The position numbers were made by a program, and so were the translations under genes. A stretch of 64,000 nt of DNA from Phoenix dactylifera (taxonomy: Eukaryota; Streptophyta; Magnoliopsida; Arecales; Arecaceae). Positions 21,592-33,131 of this stretch are shown here, piece by piece (the stretch's first letter is position 1; every line of letters begins with the position of its first letter). The notes under the pieces were generated by a model. That model had not been told where the DNA came from, did not search any database, and saw only the letters and a program-made list of their open reading frames with translations. The stretch covers positions 137,001 to 201,000 of the forward strand of contig NW_024068007.1 in NCBI RefSeq assembly GCF_009389715.1, in the 5' to 3' direction.

Positions 21592-22208
21592 TTCTTGGTG
21601 GTGCATATTTAAGGCTTCTTGAATAATTCTGCCCCAGGATCTAAATATAACATGGATGACATACATAAATTTAAAATATCCAATATGTATTTACTATGCC
21701 CCCAATACATAAATTTTAAATAACTAGCATGTATTCATTTAAAATACATCATACTTACATATATAGGGCCTAAGTTGTCGAGGATCCTTAAAATGCGCAA
21801 CACTGCACCAAAAAAAAAAACATAAATCAACTTTGTCCTACAAAATCAATAATTAGATAATTTTTTCCGCAAAATTCATGAATTTTGCAGCATGATTGAT
21901 AGTAGACTTTGTTTGACTATTGACTAAGTAATTTTTGAGTAATCTGCCACCATCATCCTATGGGATTCAAAGGATTATTTAACATTCTCATAGGGAAATA
22001 TAATAAAACAATTAAATTTGAGCAACCAATGGTCTAAAGGGGTATTAAACCTATCCATTAAGGAAAATAATTTAATAATTTTGAGTAATTTATTTTTCCT
22101 GTCCAAGAGAAATAAAATAATTGTTTTGAGCAAAATTAAATAAAAAAATTAAACAATTTTGCGTAATTTTTACATAAAATGGATTAAATAAAACATTAGG
22201 ATATTATA
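21592..22208. other. AT-rich, nothing recognised
   Basis: Short A/T-rich sequence with no gene or element that I can name, ending at the tRNA gene. Confidence 0.4.
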
Positions 22209-22216
22209 TGTTGAGA

Positions 22217-22249
<33 letters not shown>

Positions 22250-22289
22250 ACCTTAATCTGGCGCCTTAGACCAACTCGGCCATCTCAAC
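22209..22289 (-). tRNA. tRNA-Leu(AAG)
   Basis: The minus strand folds as a class II tRNA without intron: acceptor arms GTTGAGA and TCTCAAC with A as discriminator, D arm with GGCCGAGTTGGTC (A box), anticodon stem CCAGA/TCTGG around loop TTAAGGT giving anticodon AAG, a long variable arm typical of leucine tRNAs, and T arm GTGGG-TTCAAAT-CCCAC (B box). All stems pair. The extent includes the discriminator base. It is the only RNA gene found and looks functional. Confidence 0.95.
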
Positions 22290-23411
22290 GTTTGCGGACA
22301 TGGTAACGTTTACACGTATTATGTTAGACCTTTAATTATCTATTTCCTCCTCAAGCCAACTATAAAGTTTCCAGGTACAAGCTCTACCTAGATATGTTAT
22401 AGGCCATTTATGTTAGGAAAATGCTACCAATCTTTGTTTGATTATATTGTTAGCTTTATATATTGATGTGGTACTAGTGATGTAAGGGTATAGTTTGGAT
22501 CAGGCTCAACTTGAACCCATCTTGCTCGAACTATTTATTGGGTAGGGTTGGGCTGAAGTTTTACAAATTTAGGTTGGGCTTGGATCAAGAAATTCCAAAT
22601 TGATCTCAAGTAAGGTTGGATAAAGATTGACTTTGAACTCGATCCTAACCCAGCCCTTACCCAACTTGATCTAACCCAGCTAACTAAATAACTTATATAG
22701 ATAAAATACTTATCTATCTTTAGTCTTATCACATCATGTTAGTTTATCATCAAAATTGATAAATGGTTGTGGCCTCGATCCACCAAAAATACTCCAAAAT
22801 GCCCCAAATTTTTCTCTATCCTAAAAAATTTATTTTTTTTCTGAAGGAATCTTAAAAATTTTATTTAATCCAATATAATTTAATTAACATGGTACAACTT
22901 AATATGACCAACTCAGCTTGATGTAACTTACCGAAGTTGTAGCCTTATAGTGAGGTACATCATCATCGAACTACAAGTGTTAATATAATCCGGTGATTCA
23001 AAAAGATCACCAGATTCAATGTGGAACACTTTAGCTACTATGGTAGGACAAGATAAATTCGGAGCAAGAACTACCACATCAAAAAGTCAAATCATATATC
23101 AAACTTTCGGAGGCCATAACTTGATTATAGGATTCTCGATTGATATAATCTTTTTTTTAAAATTGGATAACTTTTTGAGATCTACAATGAAACACCCCAT
23201 CCTAAAGAAGGAGGCACATCTAGTAATCATGACTAAATTTCATCATTGGATTCTGAAATAGGATGGTCAAACCAATCTTTTTTTAAAAAAAATTAATCGA
23301 GCATATATTTCAATCCAGAAAGAATTAGGTCAAGCGATAGAAGACAAACTTTATGTAGAATGTTAGCTTTTTGATGTTTATTTTTATTAGTCATATCTAT
23401 TTTAGAAAAAT
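22290..23411. other. Intergenic, nothing firm
   Basis: No gene. The part 22500-22690 has GGTTGGGCT and AACCCAGC-type words in both orientations and may be a decayed non-autonomous element, but the ends were not found. Confidence 0.35.
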
Positions 23412-23414
23412 TAG

Positions 23415-24187
23415 GCCCTGTTTGGGGGAGCTGTTAGTAGTAGAGCTTTTAGAAGTAGAACTGTTTGAAGCAGAGCGTTTATAAAAAGCTGTTTGCTGTT
23501 TGGTAACTACATTTCTAAAGTATTGTGGCACTTTAACATATGTTTGGTAAACAAACTAAGAAAGTACTTTTATGTGACAAAATGACCATAAAGGATATTA
23601 CTAGTATTATATAACAGAGCATAAAAAGATATAATATGTATTAATACATAAATATATGATATAGTATAATATTAATGTAATATAATATAATATTATTATA
23701 ATATAGTAATATAACATTATGTATTATAGAATAATAATTTAATATAATATTAAATTATTTAAATAACATATCAATGTATTATGATATAATGTAATATAAT
23801 ATTATATTTATAGTATAATGCAATAATAAATATATAAAATATTATAATTATTAGTGTAAATTAATTTTTTATCCTTCTAATGACCATTTACCTCGCTAAC
23901 AAATAGAGAGAAAGGAAGAAGAAGATTGAGAGGGAAAGGGAGAAAAGAAAAGGCAGGATAAGGGTTTTGGAGAAAAAAGTGTGATTTAAATGGAGGTATT
24001 TTGATCCCAAAAACAGCTTCCCGACAAAGCTGAAAACAACATTTTCGGAAAGCTCCAAATTGGAGCTTCTCCCCAAAAGCTGTTTCAGCTTTCTAAAATT
24101 TAACCAAACACTATTTTTTATCTAAAAGTACTTTTGGAGGGCCAGAAAGTACTTTTTGGCCCTCCGAAAGCGCCCCCAAATAGAGCC
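23415..24187. mobile_element. Tourist-like (PIF/Harbinger-type) MITE
   Basis: 773 bp with inverted ends GGCCCTGTTTGGGGG and, on the other strand, GGCTCTATTTGGGGG, flanked by TTA on both sides (23412-23414, 24188-24190), as expected for PIF/Harbinger insertions. Looser inverted similarity continues inward (AAAGTACTTT, GTTTGGT words). The centre is an AT-rich zone of ATAT-type sequence and codes for nothing. Confidence 0.75.
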
Positions 24188-24190
24188 TTA

Positions 24191-26690
24191 GTCCTATTCG
24201 AAGTAGAAGAGAAATCCAACCTGAATTATGCAAAGCCAGGTCTCACTATTATAAATATAGGCTATGCATCTTAGTTTATTAACCAATAATGAAAGAAAGA
24301 GAGATCCAAACTGTACTTTTGTTAATTTCTCTTTTTTATTTTTTTGTGATATTTCAGTGATCAGGTTGAGAAAATTCTTCCTTCTTTCCGATTAGATCAT
24401 CTGCACACCTATGCCAACTTGAACCCACAAGCTTATGGGCCAAATGTGGGTCCAATATAAACCTATGCAAGTTTTTGCATCCAAACTTTGGTTTACTATA
24501 AGTTCATTTGACATGAACTCAACCAATTAATTGAGCATATGTCATTTTCGGATATAGATTTAATTTTTATGAACCCAATCCAACCTATTACAAGACCTAA
24601 TTTGGAACTAATATTTTCACCTCCTATTACTTTTATCTTTATATTTGTAATATTATTGTAAAAAAATAGTTATACTTTTAGGGCTATGTAATTAATTAAT
24701 GGTTATACTAAAGAGATTGGGCTTTCCAAATAACAGTACCTTAATTAAATCTTAGAGTTCGTTATGATCTGTCCAAACTATTTGGACCTAGATATTATCC
24801 TTACCTAGTCTAACCTAGAGACCACCCTTAGACCCTAACTCGATCCAATTCTTTCATAGGTAGGATTTAAGTTAATTGTATATTTGCACCCAACGTTGGA
24901 TCCAACTCTGGTTGAGATGTACTTGAATTCAAGAATCAATGTAAATCACTCGAAAATGCTTTAAGTCAAATCAGTTATATTGGATACATTTGCTAAGTTT
25001 GGATCCTTTTGCGGTGCATGTTTTGTACCATAGACAATACATCCCTCAGTTGTCATCCCATTGCAGAGATGAATGACTATCAAATATGGTGTGTCATGCA
25101 AAAGATTATAGGGTTTTTGACAGACCACAGCCTTCACGACAGAATAATGTGGTGGCAATCAAGAGCTATATGGCCTTTTGTGGTGCAAAATTGCATTGCT
25201 AAGGAATCCTAACTTTGTCTTTGCTAACTGTTCCAGCTTAAAGGGAGATCCTCTATGGTGCATCTTTTGTACTGTAAAGGGTTCTACATGCATTGATTGC
25301 TACCATGTCACCCATCTACAAAATAGAGAGTTCTTGGACAATCTCTCAATCAAGCACATTTGGCTAACTATCCACATATTTGGCATCCTGACTTGATGAA
25401 GTCAACCACCAAAATGAGTGTGAGCCTTCTATTTCTAAGATGGATGACATGGCAATCCATGCATGCACAGCTCTCTGTGGTGTAAAAAATGCACGGTAGT
25501 GGATCCAAACTCATGTTGGCTTTTATCTAGCGAACCGGTATATGTTCTATGAAGGAATTTTCTCTTAGAACCATCATTCTGAGCCGGTTGAGTTGGCTCA
25601 AAATATGATTTCTCTACCTTATGTCCTCTACCTCTTCTTTGCCATTGTTTTCTTCTGCCCTTTCCTCTTCTTCCATGGAAGCGGAGAGTCATTCCATTCT
25701 TGAGTCTAATCGATGTCATATAGTACAATATCATCATGTGTCTTCTCTCCTATGCCCTGGCTCTAAAACTCATCTAAAAGACGACTCTATTGTCGTTGGC
25801 CTCAATGTACTTTGTGCGTTAATAGCCATGGTCAAATGGTGTCGTTGGCCTCATCACATACTTAACAATGGTGTTAGATCTGTAGGTCACAATAGACGTC
25901 TATCTTCTTGTTAGGGTTGTGCATGGAGAGGGCGAGTTCGAGAATCCTTTGAGAGGAGTGGTAGGGGGGTAGAGAGGTTGAAAACAAAGGTGAGGTGGAG
26001 GAGATGACAAAGGCATAGGGAGGCCATGGCAGAGGTGATAAGAGTGGCAAAGGTGAGGAGGTGAAGCACCGTCTGATCTAGACTGGTTGGGTAGCAAGAC
26101 TAGTTGCCAATCCACAGAACAGGGATGGATGGGGGAGAAACAAGCATGGAGAACAAGAGTTGGAGGAGCTGAAACTGTGTTCCGACCTAGTTCAACTATC
26201 GAGAGAGAAGAAATCATAGAGGATCCAAACTCGAGGCACCCCTGCTATGTATCTTAAACGGAAGGCAAGGAGAGAAAAGAAAAGCAATTTCTAATTGAAG
26301 GTGACAAGTCTATTTGTTTTTTTGCCAGAGTTGCAAACTTGCAAGCTTATTTACCTTCTCTCCCTTCTGAAAAAGAAGCAACATATTTGTTATTGCGTAT
26401 TGGCTTTTCATTTTCATTCGCTTACAAAAAAATCATCTAGTTTTTTTAGAAAGAATGAAGATATATACCATTCAATCACAAGATTTAGTAAGGCCGAAAT
26501 AACACAAGATACATGCCGCTCAGTCTCGCTGCTTCAACTGTGAAACAAATAGGATCCAAACTAACAGGGAGATGCAGTGCTTCAAGATTATAGACACGCT
26601 GATTATGAAGTTCGAAATTGCTACAATGCTTCTTTATAAATTTTTTTATCAAAAATAGAGATTAATCCTGGCCATTGATTGTTAGACCCG
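24191..26690. other. Intergenic with decayed repeat family members
   Basis: No gene is supportable. Between 24990 and 25510 the words TGGTGCA, TTTTGT and TGCACC recur together with GGATCC-type ends, resembling 20040-20110. Open frames around 25620-26220 have no recognisable product. Confidence 0.35.
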
Positions 26691-26739
26691 GATCGGCCAT
26701 GAGAGCAGGAAGGAGACCGAGTTGGCCAAGTTGGACTTG

Positions 26740-27330
26740 TAGAGCGAATGGTCGAGGGAGAGTGCTCATGGAACTCATAGATAAGGAGGTGGTCGATGCT
26801 GGAGATGTAGTATCCAAGGATGCGGGTGAGGTGGGTGCGGCCGAGGCGGCCGAGGGTCTCCTTCTCGGCAAGGAACATGCGGAAGCCATGGAAGGTCTTG
26901 CAGAGAAAAGCTGCCGTCGGGGATGATGCCGTCAGCAGCGAAGCCCTTCGTAGCAGCGGCGAGCTCTTTGAGGGAGATGCGGTCGAGGGAGGACTCGGAG
27001 GCATCCCCGTCGGTGATGGTGGTGAGCTCTTTGAGGGAGATGTGGTCGAGGGAGGGGTCGAAGTAGGTGCTCTCGTCGGCAGCGACGGAGGCAGACAGGG
27101 GAGAGTGAAGGGAGAGGGACGGCGCACATGGAGCCAAGGATCGGAGGCGGGATTTGGGGGTGCAGGGCAGAGGAGGAGGAGGATGAGGAAGAAGAAGAGG
27201 GAGATGACGAAGAAGGCGGCTGATTGAGGGAGGGGTCGAACGAGGTGCTCTCGTCGGCGGAGATGGAATCGGACGGGACCTGGCGAGGAGGGAGGGGTGG
27301 CACAGGCGGAGCCAAGGATCGGAGGCTGGA
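26740..27330 (-). pseudogene. Receptor-like kinase fragment, decayed
   Basis: Reading on the minus strand, pieces in two frames resemble the region joining the membrane segment and kinase domain of leucine-rich-repeat receptor kinases: a hydrophobic stretch FFVISLFFFLILLLLC (about 27165-27230), FDPSLDHISLKEL and SLDRISLKELAAATKGFAAD (about 26920-27070), a DGSF remnant of the glycine loop, then FHGFRMFLAEKETLGRL and LLIYEF (about 26750-26890). The FDPSL/ISLKEL piece and its flank are repeated up to three times. Frameshifts and the lack of the remaining kinase domain show it is a broken fragment. The specific receptor family is not certain. Confidence 0.6.
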
Positions 27331-27419
27331 CTTGGGGGCACAGGGGGCAGAAGAGAAGGATGAAGGCCAAGAGGGAAACTTGGAAGGAGGTGGCCAATAA
27401 TGACCCCTGAAAGCTACGC

Positions 27420-27770
27420 AAAGTTTATTTATATTCTATTAAACTATATTATTTATTTATAACTATAATAAATAAATAAAAATTTATATTATAAAAAAGA
27501 ATATATATATATATATATATATAAAGATATAAGATTATATAAACGAATATAAAATAAAGATATATAAAATATTATAATGTTTATTTATATAACATATATA
27601 TATATATATTATGATATAACTTGTAAGTTATTTTATTATAAATTTATAAATATAAATAAAAAGAACAATATATAATATATATAGTATAAAAATATAAAAA
27701 TATATATAAGCATTTTTAAAAAAATGATCAAAAAATTAATTTAAATAATGATTCGAAATGGATATTCCAA
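27420..27770. repeat. AT-rich low-complexity block
   Basis: Dense TATATA and TATAAA runs, including microsatellites near 27505-27525 and 27590-27610. No coding potential. Confidence 0.8.
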
Positions 27771-30700
27771 TAATAAAATACCCTACTTCTTTTATTTAGT
27801 ACGAAAGATTTATTCTCCCAAGCCGGGCCAGGCCCGTATTTATATAGATAAAAATTATCCATGCAATTCTTGAACATTAACTAGTAAATTTTGTCTAAAT
27901 TACGGTATTACCATCTATACTTAGACTCGCAATTTGTTATAGCCGGTTATCTTTAAACAAATAATCAGATCGTTTGTAATCAATCAAATGATAAATAATA
28001 TTTTTGAAAGTACCTTAGAAAATTTTGAGCAAGCTATCATGATAACTTGGTTCAAGTAAATAATTTTATAAAGTCTCGTGCCAGCTCAAGAATTAATCGG
28101 GTCTAAGGTCTAATTCTGATAAAGACTATAAATGAAGAAATTATATCTTAGATCATATGCATCATACATCGGTACACCATATCAATCATATATGCTCGTC
28201 TATATAGGCTTCATCCATGAAGTATTCATCTTGGTAACTGCTATATAAAAATTAGCATATGATTGGCATGGTGCACGACCACACACGATGTAAATATAAT
28301 TTTTCGGCAGCAGCCAGCTGAGCTCATTGCCTTCCGCGGTATTTAGTAAAAGCCATGGAGCAAATCATATGTTAGTACTCTGACAAACAGGGGGTTGCCC
28401 ATTAAAATTAAACAGGAAAAAGAGCCACATTAAACCGAGTTGGATTCCAACTCATGGACTACGAAAATTTAATCAGGTCCCGATTGAGATCTCAACAGTA
28501 TCAGACTTGGATTATATACCTTCTCTCCTAGTCGTGGGAGTCGACACCACGGCAGTGGAAGGCCCGGCAGGGGCGACCTGAGAACACACGGGCACCGTCC
28601 GATTGCAGCAATCGAGGGACGAGATTGCGATGAAGGACCCGAGCTCATGTGGTCGCAGGTCGTTCCTGTTGGAACTTCCCCCCAATCTCGTTATCCTCCC
28701 TTGCCTTTCTTTCATTTCGCTTTGGATGAATTGGTGTATTACTTGCTTCTATTTATACACTCCAATTCTATTGGGTCCTTTGTACTTTCAGGTCTCCACT
28801 TGTACTGAAAGAAAACCGCTAAATAAGAGGGAGTACAGCTTATAGTACCGGTCATTGTTAGCCACTGTACTACTTCTACTACCACCTCTTTGCATGTCAA
28901 ATAAGAAGGCTATTTTTATTTTGCCATTCACCTCCAGATTGAGAATTTGATGGTGCAGATTGGCTGTGAAAGCAATATCTTACTGGTCCAGATCTATCCA
29001 CAAGATTCTGTGGCTGTGATTAAGATGCTAGGAGAGAACATGTAGTTGTAGGACTCCCGGTTGACTGTGTTTGATGTTCTCAAAATATAAACTAGCCGTA
29101 AATGGTACAACCTACTTTTAGGAATTAAAGAAAAAATACTTACTCTAGGATTGGATTTCTTGCCAACTATGTTTCCGGAGCCCAATAAAAACAAGAAAAA
29201 TGTTTCGTACCTTGCCTATTATAACTTATCTGATAAAATAAGAAAGTTTCAATAAATTTCGATGAGCTAAATATGATTAGAAAGAGGAGCAACATTTTGA
29301 GAGCCAAATTTTACCTTGGTCTGTTTTATGGTATATTTGATTGTGGAATAATTTTAGAAAGAGATAAATGGAATTTATTTACATATTGTTGAAGAGCTAG
29401 TACTTATTCCAGGAGATAGAAGGTTTTATTTGTTTGAGGAATGAGTGCATAGGATACCATTCTAAGGATCGTTTGTTTGGACGTAATCTAGCATGGAAAA
29501 TGAGTTTTATATCAGATTATTATTTTTAGCATGGAAAAAAAAAATGAAATAAATGATAGGTCTTAACATTTATTTTACTGAGAGAGAGAGAGTAAAATAA
29601 ATATCATTAAAGAGGCAGTATTTTTTTCTACGCTAAATTATGGAGTGAAGGTAGTCTGAATTTATCATTGTTTGATTGAAATGCCCCCATTTTTTATTGA
29701 AACTCACAAATGCCCTTTTTTTTTTAATTTAGCCAATCATACTAAGTTCCAACTCAACAAAAAACATAAGCTGAACATTTTAGATAAATCTCTTTTATTA
29801 GACAGACCAAGTACTCATATAAATATAGTTCAATATTTGAAATGACCCGACAACCTTCATTTAAGTGGGCCATAAATGCCTAATAAATGGGATGAACAAA
29901 AAAAATCATTACTTGAATTATTTATCCAAAAATATTATTGAAAATTATGTAGGATTACTTAGGAATCTTTTCCGGTACCACTTTTTCAAATATTTTTTTC
30001 ACCAACTAAATGTGTTTAAATTTTTTTTCTCTGCCATTATTTTTCTAGGTAAATAATTCTCAAGAATTGTCTGCTTATCCTATAATTTGACATACCCCTA
30101 GCCCAACCAAGTGAACTCAAATTCTTTATCATAAGGATAAAGCTATTCTTACAGTCCAATATACATTTACAGAAAAGATACGGGCACAAAAAGTAATTAG
30201 ATATGATAATTTTTTCTTATCATGTGATATGAATATTTTTCGACCAACATAGTAATAAATTTATGACGTAGAATGCCCTCTTATCCCCTTAAAATAAGCC
30301 TATTCTTGGCGCCGATTTTTAATGTCTTGAAAGATATTCCTTTTTTTTTTTTTTGCTAAAATTGAAAGATATTCCTTCAAGGATTTGTTTGGATATTACT
30401 GCAAGAATATGCCATGTTGACCTATCCAATTCCTAATTAAATGTCACCATGGGCTTGTTGGTCTACAAGAAGCAAAAAAATTCCATCTTTTGTTTCTTCC
30501 CACAAAATTTGAACTGGGAGCCCAATCCAATTCAATAGAAAATTCAGTCCGATCCCATTGCTCAAAATCCTTATAGAGGGGGACTTGTCCCCAACTCTTC
30601 ATCATCTTCGAATTGAATAGCTGATAGCCTAACAGCGGCCACCCAATGATGGGCAGATGCTGGCTCAAGTTCTCAGGCACAGAGTTCTCCATGACTTTGT

Positions 30701-31868
30701 AAACCAACCAAAGGCTACCCACAGTTGTCAACCAAAAAAAAAAAAATGTGGCTTTCTTTTTTTCATTTTTTTGGTCAGGCATATAGGATGATTTCAATGA
30801 TAGAATTTCCCAAAAAATTGATGAATATATTCAAGTTGACTTATCCATCCTCTTCAAAAACAACAAAATCATCAGATATCACCTATTTCTTTTCTCATGT
30901 AAATGATGATAATGCTAATGCAAATCAAATCCATGATCCTTCTAAAATGAGTTTTCATCATGTAGTTTGTGTGAATTCAAAATCAATGGAAGAATAAAGA
31001 TGAGAGAGATTAAAAAAAGAAAACGGGGTCAAAAACCTGAAAATGTAGCTTTTGATGATCTAGACTTTTTGGGCGGCATTTCGCCTCCCTTACCATCAAA
31101 AAAGATGATCTAGAGCTGCCTTAAAGAAACCAAAAGCTATATGCAAAGTAGTTCCTGTAAGTTAGAAGTAGCTCCAAACCCTCCTACATCTAAACCTCAA
31201 GGGTCAGCTCCTTGATCTAATTTTCTGAAGCTTATTCCTTCTCAGGCCTCATTGGTTTTAAATAAGACCAATCAATACGAGAATTACTTGATTAAGACAT
31301 CATAATAAAACTAAAAATGTGTCACCAAATAATATACTAACTGATCCTCTGATATAAACACACTGACCAATTGGAAGTCTAAACAAAAATCATCAATTTC
31401 AGTTGCTCATAGTTCATAAAGGAAGGTTACAATGCTGGTCACTCAATGCACCGTGAACAATTGAACATTATGATGTTTAGAAACCTTTGGTACAAGGATT
31501 TCCTGTTACCTTGCAAGACCCATTAAGAACTAATAACATCCAACCTCAAACAATTCTACGCTAAAGAATAAACTGATGCAAACATGAAAATTGGCTATGC
31601 ATAACTCTTGTTCCTAATTTGATCTACTATTGGACTAACAAAATATGCCCACCACAGTCATCTTGGTTTACCGACAGGTTAAGCATGAAACAAAACAGAG
31701 GCGGTAGAGGGAAATATATTTGAATGATGGTTAAGAGTACCTAACAAGATACTAACGGAACATCATAAATCAACAGCACTATAAGAGCTAATAACAGTGC
31801 AATAAGACCTAAAAACAAGAATTAGTTAATAAAATTTTCTAGAAGCAGGTGTACCTTGAATTACATGG
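27771..31868. other. Intergenic, 3' side of the GlcAT14 gene
   Basis: No gene is supportable. Poly-T/A runs occur at 29525, 29720, 30340 and 30735. The part nearest 31868 should include the 3' UTR of the glucuronosyltransferase gene, but I could not fix its polyadenylation site. Confidence 0.4.
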
Positions 31869-32383
31869 TTAGTCCCATACACATTGACGTGAATGGAAAG
31901 TCCCAGTCGAGAGCAGCTGTGTGATGAAGCGTGCAAGCCTCATGGCTCCAGGACCTGGGCTCAAAACATCTGCGCTACCCCAGATCATGCATGGGTCACC
32001 ATGGCCTTTACCCAGACACCAGCCTCCTGGAACTATCTTGCCGGGATCACGATTCAAGACCTCCTGATCGATGTGGTTAAGAATATGATCATCTTTGGCG
32101 AACCTCCTACCAAAGGCTGCACCACTCTGAGTCATATTCTCCAAGTCATTCAGAGTCAGTGCACGGGGTTCCTCTTTTGGGGGCATGTCCCATTTTACAT
32201 AGCGTAGATTGTGGTTAACAATAGTCCTATTAAATTCAGGGGAGTTGCAGAGGACAGTCTGGAAGTAGTTTGTGTGCGATGAAGGCATGTTTGCATAGTA
32301 CATAAGAAGAGCACGCGGTAAATTCTCAGTACCCAAGATGCAGTACTCCACAAATTTCCGACTTAAGATTACAGAAGCAGAAC
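31869..32383 (-). CDS. GlcAT14: GlcAT14 exon 4 (last)
   Basis: 515 bp, acceptor TTGGTGCAG, ending at TAA (31869-31871). It encodes the C-terminal 171 residues with LPRALLMYYAN, VLCNSPEFNRTIVNHN and PGGWCLGKGHGDPC. Confidence 0.93.
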
Positions 32384-33099
32384 CTGCACCAACAGTATGC
32401 TGCTTAGCATCTTAGCATCTCCGCTCCATCAGTTTGACAACTAATCAGTATATCACATTCACCAACTTAACACCACCATCCCCCCGCCAACCCACTGGAA
32501 AGGAAAAGAATTATACAGTTGACACAAATGAAATGACATAATATTGTATAATACTCCCTTGTAATATAAAACCATAACCATAATCATTTATTCTTATTTT
32601 TACTATTTCTTTGCCCACCATTGTTCGAAGGGCTAACTCTGGTGCTAGTATAAGTTTCTTTCAGATCATTTTATAACTCCCATCTGTGTTAGATTAGGCA
32701 TGCGCAAGCCAGACTGTCATGTCCAGCTTCAAGAATTTATGTCAAATATGTTACATCAGATAATTGACAAATACTTTAATGCTTTACAGATTCTTGGTGC
32801 AGCTTTTAGAGAATGCTGGAAAGTTGACCTGTCCCAATAATGAGTTTGCCCCATGATAATGACAGTAGAAGTAAATATTTGTCCTCTTTAAGAATCGGTT
32901 TATTATCATTTTTTGTGTATCATAATTAAGAAGTTTCATTGAGCAAATACAAATAATACATTCTAATGTTTTATTTCATATAATATGTTAGAAATAAATG
33001 TACAGTTAAAACTATTTTCCCTTCGTGTCAACATACCTCTTTGTCTCATGTTGTCAAGAAAGATGCTTACATACATAGATACGTACATACATATAATTA

Positions 33100-33131
<32 letters not shown>

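Noticed and set aside
30444-30797. A 117-codon minus-strand frame
   Set aside because: No family resemblance and poly-F/K from homopolymer runs.
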